Positions 1-10,800 of a DNA stretch of 64,000 nucleotides are shown one piece after another. The notes under the pieces are model-generated. The model did not search any database, was not told the DNA's origin, and worked only from the letters and a program-made list of their open reading frames with translations. The position numbers and the translations under genes were made by a program. Origin of the DNA: Pandoraea captiosa (GTDB lineage: Bacteria; Pseudomonadota; Gammaproteobacteria; Burkholderiales; Burkholderiaceae); the NCBI RefSeq assembly GCF_902459775.1, contig NZ_CABPSQ010000009.1:150208-214207 (forward strand), written 5' to 3'. Within the stretch, counting starts at the first letter, position 1, and each line of letters starts with the position of its first letter.

Positions 1-358
1 CCCGACGTCAAAGCGGGGTCAACGATGCCCGAACGGTCGTTCGGCAATTTTCGGTTCTGCACACCGGCTCTCGCGACTCGTGCACGCGACCGTCCGCGAG
101 TGGACAACCGCGGCAGCATGGGCGCGACGGACACGCGAGGCACGCGCTGTCGGCGTGCCGCAAAGTTATGGCATGCTATCGGACAGCGGTACAGCCGACG
201 CGGGTATGCGGCCCGCGCTTTCGCCCGAAGGCATCTCAAAATGATGGCCGGCAGGCCTTGTTTTGAAATGTCTCCCTGCTCCGGACTCACGCCCGTGCGA
301 ACCGGTCCGGCCTGCGTCGCGGCTACGTATCCGCACTCGCACTTACAGGGACAACAAC
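1..358. other. Non-coding leader upstream of ytfL-like gene
   Basis: No convincing gene is visible here; the open frames are short and resemble nothing I recognise. Positions 236-266 form a nested inverted repeat: TCAAAA (236-241) pairs with TTTTGA (261-266), and inside it GGCC (246-249) faces GGCC (254-257) across a 4-nt loop. It could be the terminator of a gene that ends before the window, or a hairpin in the 5' UTR of the next gene. The ribosome-binding site of the downstream gene is probably the AGGG at about 347. Confidence 0.5.
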
Positions 359-1720
359 ATGAGTGGTTACGGTTTTCTTTTCAGTATTCTCTTGCTGGTG
401 CTGGCAAGCGCCTTCTTTTCCGCTTCTGAAATCTCGCTGACCGCCGCCAAGCGCACCAAGCTTCAGGTGCTCATGGAAAAAGGCGACGAACAGGCGGTCA
501 AGGTACTCGCACTCAAGGAACAGCCCGGCAACTTCTTCACCGTCGTGCAAATCGGCGTGAACGCGGTCGCCGTGCTCGGCGGCGTGCTCGGTGAGAGCTT
601 TCTCACGGGCTACCTGTTCGAGTGGCTCTCTCCCTTTACCGATCAGGCATTGGCGCTACGCCTGGCAGGCATCGGCTCGTTCCTGTTCATCACGATTGCC
701 TTCATCCAGTTCGCGGATCTGATTCCGAAACGCCTCGCCATGGTCAACCCCGAGCGCGTGGCGATGGCGATCATCGACCCGATGCTGTTCTGCCTGAAGG
801 TCCTGCGCCCACTCGTCTATCTTTTCAATGGAGTCGCAAACCTGTTTCTGCGCATGTTTAAGCTGCCCACGCATGCCATCGACAACATCACTTCGGAAGA
901 CATCGCCGCCATGGTGGGCGCCGGGGCGCAAGCCGGTGTGCTGCGCAAGCAGGAACTGCATCTGATCGAGAACGTGTTCGAGCTCGAGTCGCGCACGGTC
1001 GGTTCGGTCATGACGTTCCGCGACGACGTGGTGTACTTCACCATCTCCGAGGACGAACGCAGCATCCGTCAGAAAATCACGGAGAGCCCACACTCGAAGT
1101 ATCTCGTTTGCCGCGACGAAATCGACAATGTGCTGGGCTACGTCGACTCGAAAGATCTGCTCCAGCGCATTGCCAGCGAAGATCTGTCGAGCGTGATTCG
1201 CAATCTGGATCGCCTCTACGCGAAAAAGCTGCTGGTCATCCCGGACACGCTCAACCTGTCCGAAGCCCTCGCGCGCTTCAAGGAAACCCGTGAAGGCTTC
1301 GCGGTCATCATTAACGAGTACGGTCTGGTCGTTGGCGTCGTGACGCTCAACGATATCGTGGGCGCGCTCATGGGCGATGTCGTGCACCCGGCCGACGAAG
1401 ATCAGATCGTGCAGCGCGACGAACACTCATGGCTCGTGGACGGAGTCACGTCCGTCGAGGATGTGAAAAAAGCGCTGGATATCGACGAGCTTCCCGGCGA
1501 GGGCGAGTTCGAGACCATCGCCGGGTTCATGATCTATCAGCTCAAGCGCATTCCGAAGAAGTCGGAAGCCACCGAGGCGGCCGGGTACAAGTTCGAAGTG
1601 GTCGACATCGACAATTACAAGATCGACCAGTTGCTTGTCACCCGGATCGGTGCGGTGGCCGAGGCGGCTATCGCGGCATCGAAGGCTGCGGCGAACCCGT
1701 CGCCGGATCGGTCATCGTAG
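359..1720 (+). CDS. ytfL: CNNM/CBS-domain membrane protein, YtfL (PaeA)-like
   Basis: A 453-residue inner-membrane protein of the CNNM/HlyC-CorC superfamily. The DUF21 membrane domain has hydrophobic segments near residues 5-25, 57-80, 101-124 and 140-165. A CBS pair (about 205-320) and a C-terminal CorC_HlyC domain ending in a YKFEVVDIDNYKIDQLLVTR motif follow. The whole chain (SEISL near the start, ITSEDI, NVFELESRTV, IGxVDSKDLL) resembles E. coli YtfL, reported as the polyamine exporter PaeA, more than CorB or CorC. The ATG at 359 was chosen over the upstream in-frame ATG at 263 because the first membrane helix starts directly after it and an AGGG lies just upstream. Its last 53 bp overlap the end of recD on the other strand. 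The transported substrate here is inferred only. Confidence 0.87.
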   Translation: MSGYGFLFSILLLVLASAFFSASEISLTAAKRTKLQVLMEKGDEQAVKVLALKEQPGNFFTVVQIGVNAVAVLGGVLGESFLTGYLFEWLSPFTDQALALRLAGIGSFLFITIAFIQFADLIPKRLAMVNPERVAMAIIDPMLFCLKVLRPLVYLFNGVANLFLRMFKLPTHAIDNITSEDIAAMVGAGAQAGVLRKQELHLIENVFELESRTVGSVMTFRDDVVYFTISEDERSIRQKITESPHSKYLVCRDEIDNVLGYVDSKDLLQRIASEDLSSVIRNLDRLYAKKLLVIPDTLNLSEALARFKETREGFAVIINEYGLVVGVVTLNDIVGALMGDVVHPADEDQIVQRDEHSWLVDGVTSVEDVKKALDIDELPGEGEFETIAGFMIYQLKRIPKKSEATEAAGYKFEVVDIDNYKIDQLLVTRIGAVAEAAIAASKAAANPSPDRSS

Positions 1721-3962
1721 CCAGCACCTCCGCTAGCCGGTCGGTCAGTCCGCCATCGCGCTGCGTCGGCCGCGCAATGGCCGACGCGACGACTTGCCAC
1801 GGCGCGAAGAGCCATGCTTCCCTGCGGGCACGCGTCACCCCCGTATAAATCAGCTCCCGCGACAACACGCGGCTCGCCTGCTCGGGCAACACGATCGCGA
1901 CGCGTTCGAACTCCGAGCCCTGCGACTTGTGGATCGTCATCGCGAAGGCCGTCTCGTGCGCGGGCAGGCTGGCTGGCGAATAAAGCCGGTAGCCGCCATC
2001 CGGTGTCGCAAACGCGACCCGTAGCGTACCGGAGGGTCCGAGCGGCAGCGCGATGCCGATATCGCCATTGAAGAGATTAAGCGCGTATTCGTTCTGCGTC
2101 ACCAGCACCGGACGCCCGGCGAACCATGCGCCACCACCGGCGCCGAGTGCTACACCCGCGCGACGGGCCAGCAACGCCGTCAATTGCGCCCCGAGAAACT
2201 CGACACCCCGCCGCCCGCCGCGCGTGGCACACAGCACCCGAAACCGTCCGAACGCAGCGAACACCGGCTGCGCCACCAGCGCGACGTCGGCCGACGTTGC
2301 CGCCGCCGGATCGCCCAACTGCTGAATCGTTCCGATGGCATGGCCAAGCGCTTCGACGTACTCGCCATAGCCATCGGCCAGCACATTCAGGTTGTGGGGC
2401 GACAACTGAATGCCGCCGTCCTCGCTAAGCAGTACACGGTCTGCCGACGGGGATGTTGACGACGCGTCATGGTTCGCCTGCGGACCATCCCGAGTCTCAA
2501 CGCCATCCACCTCTCCACGCTCGCTGAGCGCGACGGCAAACTCCTTGCGCGCATCGATGACTTTTCCCGTCTTGATTGCCGTCGCGAGGCGGCCAATTGC
2601 CGAGTGCGCGCCGAACCGATACGTACGCTCCAGCCAGACGACGGTGTCCTCCAGCCCCTTCGCGGCACGTGCGTCGGCCGACGCAGCGGACTCGGCTTTC
2701 GTGCCGGCATCACCGACTTCAGCACCAATGACGGCGAGCGGCCCGGTTCGAGGCAAGTCGTCTGCGGGCCATTCGAGCGCGGCCAACAGTTGCGCACGCA
2801 TTACCGGCGAGAAGGCCCGCCGGGCGCTCAGTTCCCCGAACACCGCCCCGGCTTCGACGGCCGCCAACTGATCCTTGTCGCCCAGCAGAATCAGGCGCGC
2901 ACCGTCGGGTACCGCCTCGAGCAACGCCGTCGCCATCGACAAGTCGATCATCGATGCTTCGTCCACGACGATCAGGTCGTAGGGCAACGGATTGCCCGCG
3001 TGATGCCGGAAGCGGCGCCCGACCTGCTCAGCGGTTTCAGGCAGCACACCGAGCAAGCGGTGCAATGTCACTGCCGCCTCGGGCAATGCCATGCGCACGG
3101 TCTCCGGCAAGTCCTGACGCGCGGTGAGCGCCTCCTGCATGCGCTGCGCCGCCTTGCCGGTAGGGGCGGCAAGGGCGACCCGCAAATTCGCATCACGTTC
3201 GATCAGGCAGGCGAGCAGGCCCACGACGGTCGTCGTCTTGCCCGTGCCCGGGCCACCGCTGAGGACGACCAGCGAGCGCTCGAGCGCCAGCGCCGCCGCC
3301 GCCATTTGCCAGTTGGGCTCGCGCCGGTCGTCAAGGGACAGCAGCACGCCACTGCCGAAATAGCGATGCAGACGTTCGCGATCCTCCGCAGTGATCGATA
3401 CGACCGAGGGAGACGAGGGGGACGAGGGGGTCGAGGGGGCCGATTCGGTCGCCTCAGGCAAATTCGCGCGCACAGTCGGTAGGTTGGACGGGCTTGCATG
3501 GCGCGTCGTCCTTGGCAGCTTGCGCGCAAGCGCCGCCGCCAGACGCGCCTCGTATCCGTAGTAGCGCGCCAGATACAGTCGGTCGCGATCGTCCAGCAGG
3601 AGGGGGAAGGCGTCGGCCTGCGCGTCGCCGGATAGCGCGCGCGAGACGTTGGCAGGCGCACAGAGGCCACTGGCGAAGAGTGCGTCGCGCCACACCGACA
3701 GCGCCGGGGCATCCCCCGGGAAAAGCTCGCCACTGGCCTGCGTATCGAGCAAATTGTCGAGGGGCACACAAACATGCCCCTCCGACGTTGCGAGACTGAC
3801 TTCAAACGCAGCGCGGCGCACGTAGCGACAGACGACCTCGTCCGCCCCATTGCCCCGTGCAAGGAGTTCCATGCGCCGCGCGAAACCCTGCGCGAGCCGT
3901 ACAACGCCGCTATCGGCCAACGGCGCGCCGGAGGCATCTCCCATGTGACGTCGATCGATCAT
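1668..3962 (-). CDS. recD: Exodeoxyribonuclease V alpha subunit RecD
   Basis: The 5'-3' helicase subunit of RecBCD, which resects double-strand breaks for RecA-dependent repair; 764 residues, somewhat longer than E. coli RecD (608). Walker A GGPGTGKTT lies at 236-244, Walker B is IVVDEAS, and the C-terminal motifs TIHKSQGSEF and YTGVTRAR are the motif V and VI regions of SF1 helicases. Extra length comes from a Ser/Pro-rich linker at about 173-188 (from GC-rich repeated DNA near 3410-3450) and an Ala-rich insertion in the helicase core. It is the last gene of recC-recB-recD. Its ATG shares four bases with the recB stop (ATGA), so translation is probably coupled. An ATG six codons further in is an alternative start. 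Confidence 0.95.
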   Translation of the reverse strand: MIDRRHMGDASGAPLADSGVVRLAQGFARRMELLARGNGADEVVCRYVRRAAFEVSLATSEGHVCVPLDNLLDTQASGELFPGDAPALSVWRDALFASGLCAPANVSRALSGDAQADAFPLLLDDRDRLYLARYYGYEARLAAALARKLPRTTRHASPSNLPTVRANLPEATESAPSTPSSPSSPSVVSITAEDRERLHRYFGSGVLLSLDDRREPNWQMAAAALALERSLVVLSGGPGTGKTTTVVGLLACLIERDANLRVALAAPTGKAAQRMQEALTARQDLPETVRMALPEAAVTLHRLLGVLPETAEQVGRRFRHHAGNPLPYDLIVVDEASMIDLSMATALLEAVPDGARLILLGDKDQLAAVEAGAVFGELSARRAFSPVMRAQLLAALEWPADDLPRTGPLAVIGAEVGDAGTKAESAASADARAAKGLEDTVVWLERTYRFGAHSAIGRLATAIKTGKVIDARKEFAVALSERGEVDGVETRDGPQANHDASSTSPSADRVLLSEDGGIQLSPHNLNVLADGYGEYVEALGHAIGTIQQLGDPAAATSADVALVAQPVFAAFGRFRVLCATRGGRRGVEFLGAQLTALLARRAGVALGAGGGAWFAGRPVLVTQNEYALNLFNGDIGIALPLGPSGTLRVAFATPDGGYRLYSPASLPAHETAFAMTIHKSQGSEFERVAIVLPEQASRVLSRELIYTGVTRARREAWLFAPWQVVASAIARPTQRDGGLTDRLAEVLATMTDPATGSPQPSMPR

Positions 3963-6900
3963 GCGCCCTCCTCGCCCGCGCTTTCGACATCGGCGGCTTC
4001 GGCGCGGCCATCGAGCGAAAGCGCTTCGGCGAGCGCCGCGTTCTCGCCGGCGGCGAACAGTTCGTCGAGCGCATCGACCATGTCTCGTGACGGCTTGTCG
4101 AAGAAGACGCCCGGCACGTCCTCACCGGCGAGATGGGCGCTGGCCCAATCGGGGCGCACGCCCCGAACGAAAAGGTAGAGACTGCCGCCCATGTCGCGGT
4201 CGTAATCGTAATTGGGTAGACGGCGCCGCAGATAGCGATGCAGCGCCAGGGTGTAGAGCAGGTACTGCAAGTGGTAACCGTGCTCGGCCATCGCCTCACG
4301 CAGACCGTCTGCAGCGTAGTTTTCAGGGGCGGTGCCGAGATAGTTCGACTTCCAGTCGAGAATCCACCACTGACCGCCGTGCCGGAACACCAGATCGATG
4401 AAGCCTTTCAGATAGCCGCGCAGCACGGTAGTGTCCAGAGGCAGATCCGGATAGCCGAACTGACGCAACACCCCGCGCAACGCGTCGAGCGACACGGCAT
4501 CGGCCGGATACGTGAACTCCATTTCCGTCAGTCGCTCCGCCAGCGAGACGTCCCTCAGATAGAGGCCGGGACGCAACGGCGTCGAGAGCGTGTCGGCAAG
4601 CATGCTCATCATCATGGCGCGCCACGTATCGTTTTGCTCGGCGCCACGTCCGGGCGGTCGCTCGCGCAGCGCCCGGGACACCGCATGCGACCATTGCGCG
4701 CGCGACTGGAAGTCTGCGAGTTCGAAGACCCGGTGCAAACTCTCGCCGGCGGCCGGCCCGCGCGGAAATCGCAGAATGTCGTCACCCGGCGGCCATGTGT
4801 CATCGCCCTCCGGCGGCAAGGCGAATGTCGGCCCGGCGTTGGCCTGTGCGTCGTAATCGGGACGCGTACGCTCCGGCGCGCTCAGTTGCCCCCCGCCCAA
4901 TTGAGGCCCGGTATGCATGCCCGCCAGCAGGCCCGAGAAACTGCCAATACGCCACACTTCCCGCAACGCACGCGTGCTCACACGGGTCGTGAGCGCCGGC
5001 GGCGCGTCGTGGATGACGCGTGTATCGCCCGCGAGCGCGTCGCCGATCGGCAGGGGTACCACGTCGAGCGGCCCACCGACGAGCGCCTTCCACGCGTGAC
5101 GAATCGTCTCCACTCGTTCATCGGCGTCGACCGTCGAGGAGACCCACGTGTCGAACGCGATTCCCTGACCGGCGGCGAGCCAGTTGAGCATGCTGCCGCA
5201 TGCTTCCTTCATGCTTCGACGCGACGAGTAAATACCTGCGGCCATATAGCATCGGTACACCGCTCGTGTGAGCGCGACGTACAACAGCCGCGCCTGCTCG
5301 GCCGACTGCTCCTGACGTAACGCGGCCGCGGCCGGCGACCCTTTGGCAGCGGCATCGGTAAAGTCGATGACTGCCGTAGCGCCGTCGTGGTATTCGAGAC
5401 CCTCGAGACTGCCGCCGTCACGCACGGCGCCATCCCAGAGGAAAGGACAAAACACCACGCCATACTCAAGCCCCTTGGACTTGTGTACGGTCACGATCTG
5501 CACCAGATTCTGATCCGACTCAAGACGCAGTTGCGCCTCCTCCGCGCCGCTGGCGCTTCGCTGCGACGCCAGCCACCGGAGCAAGGCGGGCATGCCCGGT
5601 TGCTCCGCCCAACGCGCCTGCGCGAGTTCGGCCAGATGCATGAAGTTGGTCAGGCTTCGCTCGCCGCCCGGTTGTGCGATCAGCCTCGCGGCCAGTCCCA
5701 ATTCGCGCATGAGCGTGCGCCACATGGCGGAGAATCCGCGATCGGCCCACAACTGACGATAGCGTTGCAGTCGCTCGATCCAGGCAATCGCGTCCGCGTC
5801 GGAGGCTTCGCTGGTCTGCATCCGATAAAGCGCAGTGGCATCGAGTCCGAAAAGCGTCGTCGCGAGCGCCGCGCGAAGCGCACGCACATCGCCCGGCGCC
5901 TCCACGGCTCGCAGCACACGTAGCAAGGTGTCGGCCTCCTCACTGGCAAACACCGAATCCTGCGTCAGTTCGACGCTGCCCACGGCATGTTCGGCGAGCA
6001 TGCCTTTCATGAGCGCCCCTTGCCGGTGCGTCTGTACGATCACCGCAATGTCGCCGGGCGCGAGCGGGCGCTCGCCGATCAGCACTTCGCCGCGCGAGGC
6101 CCCCGCCAGCAGGCGGGCAACCTCCGCCGCCGTCGCGCGCGCACATGCCTGTTGCGCCTCGTCTTTCGACAGCGGCTCATCGTCGTCGGGCAGCCACCAC
6201 ACCGTGAAGTCGGCAACTTCGCGCACGTCGGTCAAAGGTGGGCGACGACGTGCCCCCGGGCGCACCGGCGGGTAATCGAGCCCATCGAGCACGAACGCAC
6301 GATCGTTCGCGCCAAATAGCCGGTTCCCCGCATCGATGATCGGCGGCGTGGAGCGCTGATTAACGGCAAGCGTGTAGGCTGCATCCGCATTCTCGCGCGC
6401 CGCCAGATAGGTATGCAGATCTGCAGCCCGGAAGCTGTAGATGGCCTGCTTCGGGTCGCCGACCATGAACATCGGCCCCCGGCCATCGCGCCCGGAAACG
6501 GCACCCGACTGCAACGGGGCGCCGTACACGGCATTGAAAATGGCGAACTGCAGCGGATCGGTATCCTGGAATTCATCGATCAGCGCGCAGGGATAGCGCT
6601 CACGCAACGCCTGCGCGAGATCCGGGTGTTGATTCAGTGCCCGGGCGATATTACCAAGCAGGTCATCGAACGACACCACGCGCAGCTCGCGCTTGCGCAA
6701 TGCCAACTGCTCGGGCGCCTGCATCAGCCATTCCCGCAGTATCCGCAGCCACTGCATTGCATAACGCTCATCGGCGTCGGCACGCGCCTGAACGAGGACG
6801 TCGGCCATGGCAAAGAAGCGGTGTGCGGGCGGTGTCTCCCCCTTCTTGATGTCCTTGGACAGACGTGTCGTCGTCAGCAGTTCCGCCTTGGGCGCGAGAA

Positions 6901-7834
6901 GTGCGCCGGCGTCGCGCGCGCCGAGATACCGCTGCCACGCCGATACGGCCTGCGGCAGCGACGTCTCGTTGTAGATGTTCTTCTTGAAAGACGGCAGCGC
7001 GCGGCGCATCAGATCCGCGATGACGGATGCCTCGGCTTCCCAGCACTCGCAGGCGTCGGCGTAGGCCGCAAGCCATGCCGAATCGGCAGGCGTCACCGCG
7101 TCGCTCTGCACGGCCTCCGGCCAGCGAATTTCCGACATCGGCTTCTTGAGACGGCGCGCCAACTGATCCGTCAGCGTCGCCGGCGAGCGCTTCCTGTCCA
7201 CCAGCCATGCGGCAAAACGGTCGTCCTGCGCGGCCATCGGCTCCACGACCCGGCGCCAGAACTCCACCGCGAGATCGTGCCGCACGCCATTGTCATCGGG
7301 GACAAGTTCGTAGGCAAACGGCAGGCCGGCAGCAAAGGGCACCTCGGCGAGTGCACGCTGGCAGAAACCGTGGATCGTATGAATCGACGCCTGATCGAAG
7401 CTACGCAATGCCCTTTGCAGGCATTCGCGAATCGCCTTCGGCTTCATGTCGCCGCGCTCGATCAAGCCCGCAATCATGACGTTGAACAGCGGATCGTCGC
7501 TGGCATCGGGATCGAAGTCGAAGTCGAACTCGAAGCGGTCATCATCCTCGGCGCCGCCCTCACCTTCGCTCGCCTGCGCCTCGTCACCGAAGACAGGCGC
7601 CATGGCCGCGACCAGTCCTGCGAGACGCCCGCGAATGCGTTCGCGCAACTCCGCCGTTGCGGCATTCGTGAATGTCACGACAAGAATTTGTTCGACGCTC
7701 AGTTGTTTCTCGAGCAGCAACCGCACATATAGCGCGCAGATGTTCCAGGTCTTGCCGGTGCCGGCAGAGGCTTCGATCAGGCATACGCCATCGAGGTCGC
7801 AACCGAAAACATCGAGATCGATGAGTTGGGTCAT
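3959..7834 (-). CDS. recB: Exodeoxyribonuclease V beta subunit RecB
   Basis: The 3'-5' helicase and nuclease subunit of RecBCD, 1291 residues. Walker A ASAGTGKT sits at 22-29, motif VI is LLYVALTRA, and the C-terminal nuclease keeps Asp1147, Asp1160 and Lys1162 (in GFIDLVF and DWKSN), with the same 13- and 2-residue spacing as the catalytic D1067/D1080/K1082 of E. coli RecB. The nuclease is therefore expected to be active. An acidic insertion with a repeated FDFDFD run lies in domain 1A. I chose the ATG at 7834 because it begins directly before the conserved N-terminus and overlaps the recC stop as ATGA; frames starting further upstream run into recC. Confidence 0.96.
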   Translation of the reverse strand: MTQLIDLDVFGCDLDGVCLIEASAGTGKTWNICALYVRLLLEKQLSVEQILVVTFTNAATAELRERIRGRLAGLVAAMAPVFGDEAQASEGEGGAEDDDRFEFDFDFDPDASDDPLFNVMIAGLIERGDMKPKAIRECLQRALRSFDQASIHTIHGFCQRALAEVPFAAGLPFAYELVPDDNGVRHDLAVEFWRRVVEPMAAQDDRFAAWLVDRKRSPATLTDQLARRLKKPMSEIRWPEAVQSDAVTPADSAWLAAYADACECWEAEASVIADLMRRALPSFKKNIYNETSLPQAVSAWQRYLGARDAGALLAPKAELLTTTRLSKDIKKGETPPAHRFFAMADVLVQARADADERYAMQWLRILREWLMQAPEQLALRKRELRVVSFDDLLGNIARALNQHPDLAQALRERYPCALIDEFQDTDPLQFAIFNAVYGAPLQSGAVSGRDGRGPMFMVGDPKQAIYSFRAADLHTYLAARENADAAYTLAVNQRSTPPIIDAGNRLFGANDRAFVLDGLDYPPVRPGARRRPPLTDVREVADFTVWWLPDDDEPLSKDEAQQACARATAAEVARLLAGASRGEVLIGERPLAPGDIAVIVQTHRQGALMKGMLAEHAVGSVELTQDSVFASEEADTLLRVLRAVEAPGDVRALRAALATTLFGLDATALYRMQTSEASDADAIAWIERLQRYRQLWADRGFSAMWRTLMRELGLAARLIAQPGGERSLTNFMHLAELAQARWAEQPGMPALLRWLASQRSASGAEEAQLRLESDQNLVQIVTVHKSKGLEYGVVFCPFLWDGAVRDGGSLEGLEYHDGATAVIDFTDAAAKGSPAAAALRQEQSAEQARLLYVALTRAVYRCYMAAGIYSSRRSMKEACGSMLNWLAAGQGIAFDTWVSSTVDADERVETIRHAWKALVGGPLDVVPLPIGDALAGDTRVIHDAPPALTTRVSTRALREVWRIGSFSGLLAGMHTGPQLGGGQLSAPERTRPDYDAQANAGPTFALPPEGDDTWPPGDDILRFPRGPAAGESLHRVFELADFQSRAQWSHAVSRALRERPPGRGAEQNDTWRAMMMSMLADTLSTPLRPGLYLRDVSLAERLTEMEFTYPADAVSLDALRGVLRQFGYPDLPLDTTVLRGYLKGFIDLVFRHGGQWWILDWKSNYLGTAPENYAADGLREAMAEHGYHLQYLLYTLALHRYLRRRLPNYDYDRDMGGSLYLFVRGVRPDWASAHLAGEDVPGVFFDKPSRDMVDALDELFAAGENAALAEALSLDGRAEAADVESAGEEGA

Positions 7835-10800
7835 GCGCCCTCCACCAGTTCGAGGTGCTGCACCATGGGCCCGAACATCGTGTTTGCCAGCAATTCGAAC
7901 GGCTCGGCCAGCGGGTCTTCCACCCCGCGCCAGATCAACCTGGTATAGGGATCGTCCGCATCGCCGCGCGCGAAGGCCGAGCCTTGCCATGCGCTCTGCG
8001 CATCGGCGAGTTTGCCGGTACTGGCGAGCTTCCAGGCGCTGCGTACGAAGAATGGCAGCGGGCGCGTCTGCCCAAGCCGATAAAGCGCCACCCACTGCGC
8101 GAGCAATCGCGCCGCATCATCCACCGGGCGCAGCGCGAAGGTCTCGTCTTCGCCGTACCAGAGGGTTCTGGCCGCAACGTCCAATCCGGCATGCTCGGGC
8201 TGTTGAAGATGGGCGCACAACGCCAGATGCGCGAGCCATGCGGCCAGCAAATCGCTCGGGCGCATGCTGCCGTACCGGTACATCACGAGCCCGTGACGCG
8301 ACACCGGGGCAAGGCGCCCTTGCAACAGACATGCCGCTGAGAGCGTGGCATCGCCGTGCCACATCGAATCCGTGGATGCCTGCCAGGCGGGCGGCAGCGT
8401 CGGCGCCAACGGCAGCGTGACCAGAAGTTCGTGCGTACCCTCGGCCTGTGCCTGCCGCACCTGCGTGGCGAGGGCACGCAGCCCTCCCAGTTCACGACGA
8501 CGCCACACCGCCCCCGTCGCCCCGCCGGGCAACTCGTGGCTCACGCTGGCGATACGCTCGACGGCCTGCGCATTGGCGCGGGCGTTTCGGCCATCTCCCT
8601 CGTCATCGCGCAACAGGCGAGGCAACAGGCGGGCGGCCAGCGCGTCGCGGCCCGCCCAGTCGAGCACGAACGGCTCGTCATCCTCGACCTCGGTGAGCAT
8701 GTCATTGAGCGAGAGGCCGAGCCGATCCCGCGCCCATGCCCGACTCGGATGTCGCCAGAAGCGAAGCAAATCGTCGAGCGTCAGATGGGTTTGTGCAACG
8801 CCCGGCAGGGGTTCGCGCACGAAGGGCTGGGTCGGCCGGTTCGGCGTCGGAGATGCCAGTTGATCCGCCAGTTGTTGGGCCGCCTCACCGTTGGACACGT
8901 CGTAGCTATAGAGCGATGGCGCCTCGCCGTCGAAGTACTTCGGGGAGAAGGGTTGGAGGGGATGCAGCACAACGAGGCGCTCTCTTGCCTCACGTTGGTC
9001 GTCAAGGCTGAAACCATGCGACACCGGGGCGAGCAACTGTCCGGTGAAATCGAGCAGTTCGTCCACGGCAGTCGACGGCGGTAACGGCGCGTTATCGCGC
9101 ACGCTTCTGCCCGTGTAGGTGATCAGGAAGCGGTCCTGCGCGCTGAGCATGAGATCCAGAAAGAGATTGCGCTCATCGTCACGACGCTGGCGGTCCCCGC
9201 GCTGTGGAAGCGCACGCATCAGATCGAACTCGTCCGCTCTTACGCGCCCAGGCAGCACGCCGTCGTCCATGCCGATCATGCAAACGACACGGTATGGCAA
9301 CAAGCGCAAGCTCGGAATCGCTGCAAATGTCACGCGCCCGGACGGCACGCCGCCGCGCGTCGGGTCGTCGAGCGCGTCGGCCAGCACCCGTGCTACCACT
9401 TCCACAGGGACCTGCACTTCGGGTGCACCGTCGGCGATGGCCGACCCGATCTGCTCGATGGCCATGCGCACCTCCGCGACGTCATCGGCAAATCGCGGTT
9501 CGTCCGAAAAGAATTGCTCCAACATCGCCAACAACTGGTCGCGCCATGCGAGACCCGTGCGCTCGGTTTGCAGCGCGACCGTCGTCGCATCGAGGTCGTC
9601 GATCAATCGAGCCAACTGACCGAGCAATTCGGCTCGCCCGCCTTCGATGCCCCCGACAGGAAGCCAATCGTCCACAGGCATGGCATCGTCGGGCAACGCG
9701 TAGCCGAGGAACAGGCGCATCATGGCGTCACCCAGCGTGTGGCGCTCAAGCGCGGGCACAACGTCGTCCCCAACGTCGCCGGTGCGCCCCTTCATCGCCT
9801 TCGCCCCCGGGCCTTCGAGTCGGAGCAAGGCGTCGCCTCGCCAGCCGCGTCGCGCCCCGGCGGCATGCAACCAGTTCTGAATGGCATCGAGTACGTTGCC
9901 GCCGAGATCGTAGCGTTGCGCAACGGCTTCCGTGCGCGCAAGTTCCACCAGACTCGATGCCGCGACACGTTGCTGCGGTAGTGCCAGAATCGACGCAAAC
10001 GCACGCGCAACCGGATTGGTCCGCGTAGGCGGCAGCCCAGTCACCAGATAGGGAATGCGCGGGGTGGACGTACCAAAAACGGCATCGATGAGCGGCGCTG
10101 CGCGACCGAGATCCGGTACGGTGATCAGCACGTCGTCGGGGCGCAGGTCGGGAATCTCGTCGAAGCAGGCCAGCAACTGGTCGTGCAGCACTTCGATCTG
10201 GCGCGCGAGACTGTGACAGACATGCACTTGAACAGAGCCATCGGCACCAACGCCGTCCGGCACACCGTGCCGGCCATCGTCCAACGTCAGAATGCCGTTC
10301 TGCAGCGCGGCGAGCAGCGTCGGTGCGGGATTGGGCTGAAATAGCGCACGGTCCTCGACCGCCTGCGGTGCGAGGTCCGCATACAGCGCGTCGATGTGCG
10401 ACTGCGTCTGACGCCCCCACTCCGCCAGAAGCGGATGCCCCACTTCACGATGGGCCGCACCGTCTCGCCGCGTCAGATACGACAACCGCGACGGCGGCAC
10501 GATATCGAACCAATAACTTTCACAGGGATTGAGGACGTAAAGATGCACGTCGATCAGGCGCGACATGGCCTTGAGCAGGGCCATCGAAAGCGGCGGCATC
10601 GACGACAGTGCAAACACCGAGACGCGTGACGGCCAACCCACAGGAATCGTCTCGGGGGTCAGCTGCTCGATCCTGTCGATGGCGCGCAACGTCGGGTGGC
10701 GCTCACGAATCTCCAGATGGGCAAGTACCTGCCGCCACAACGCGCTTTGCCAAGCCTCATCGGCACGCTGGACGTCCCCCCAGGTGGTTGCTGCCCCGGG

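Noticed and set aside
3969-7800. Long plus-strand open frames opposite recB (for example 4238-5320 and 6413-7732)
   Set aside because: They lie antisense to a well-supported RecB, lack recognisable domains, and arise from the high GC content and codon bias.
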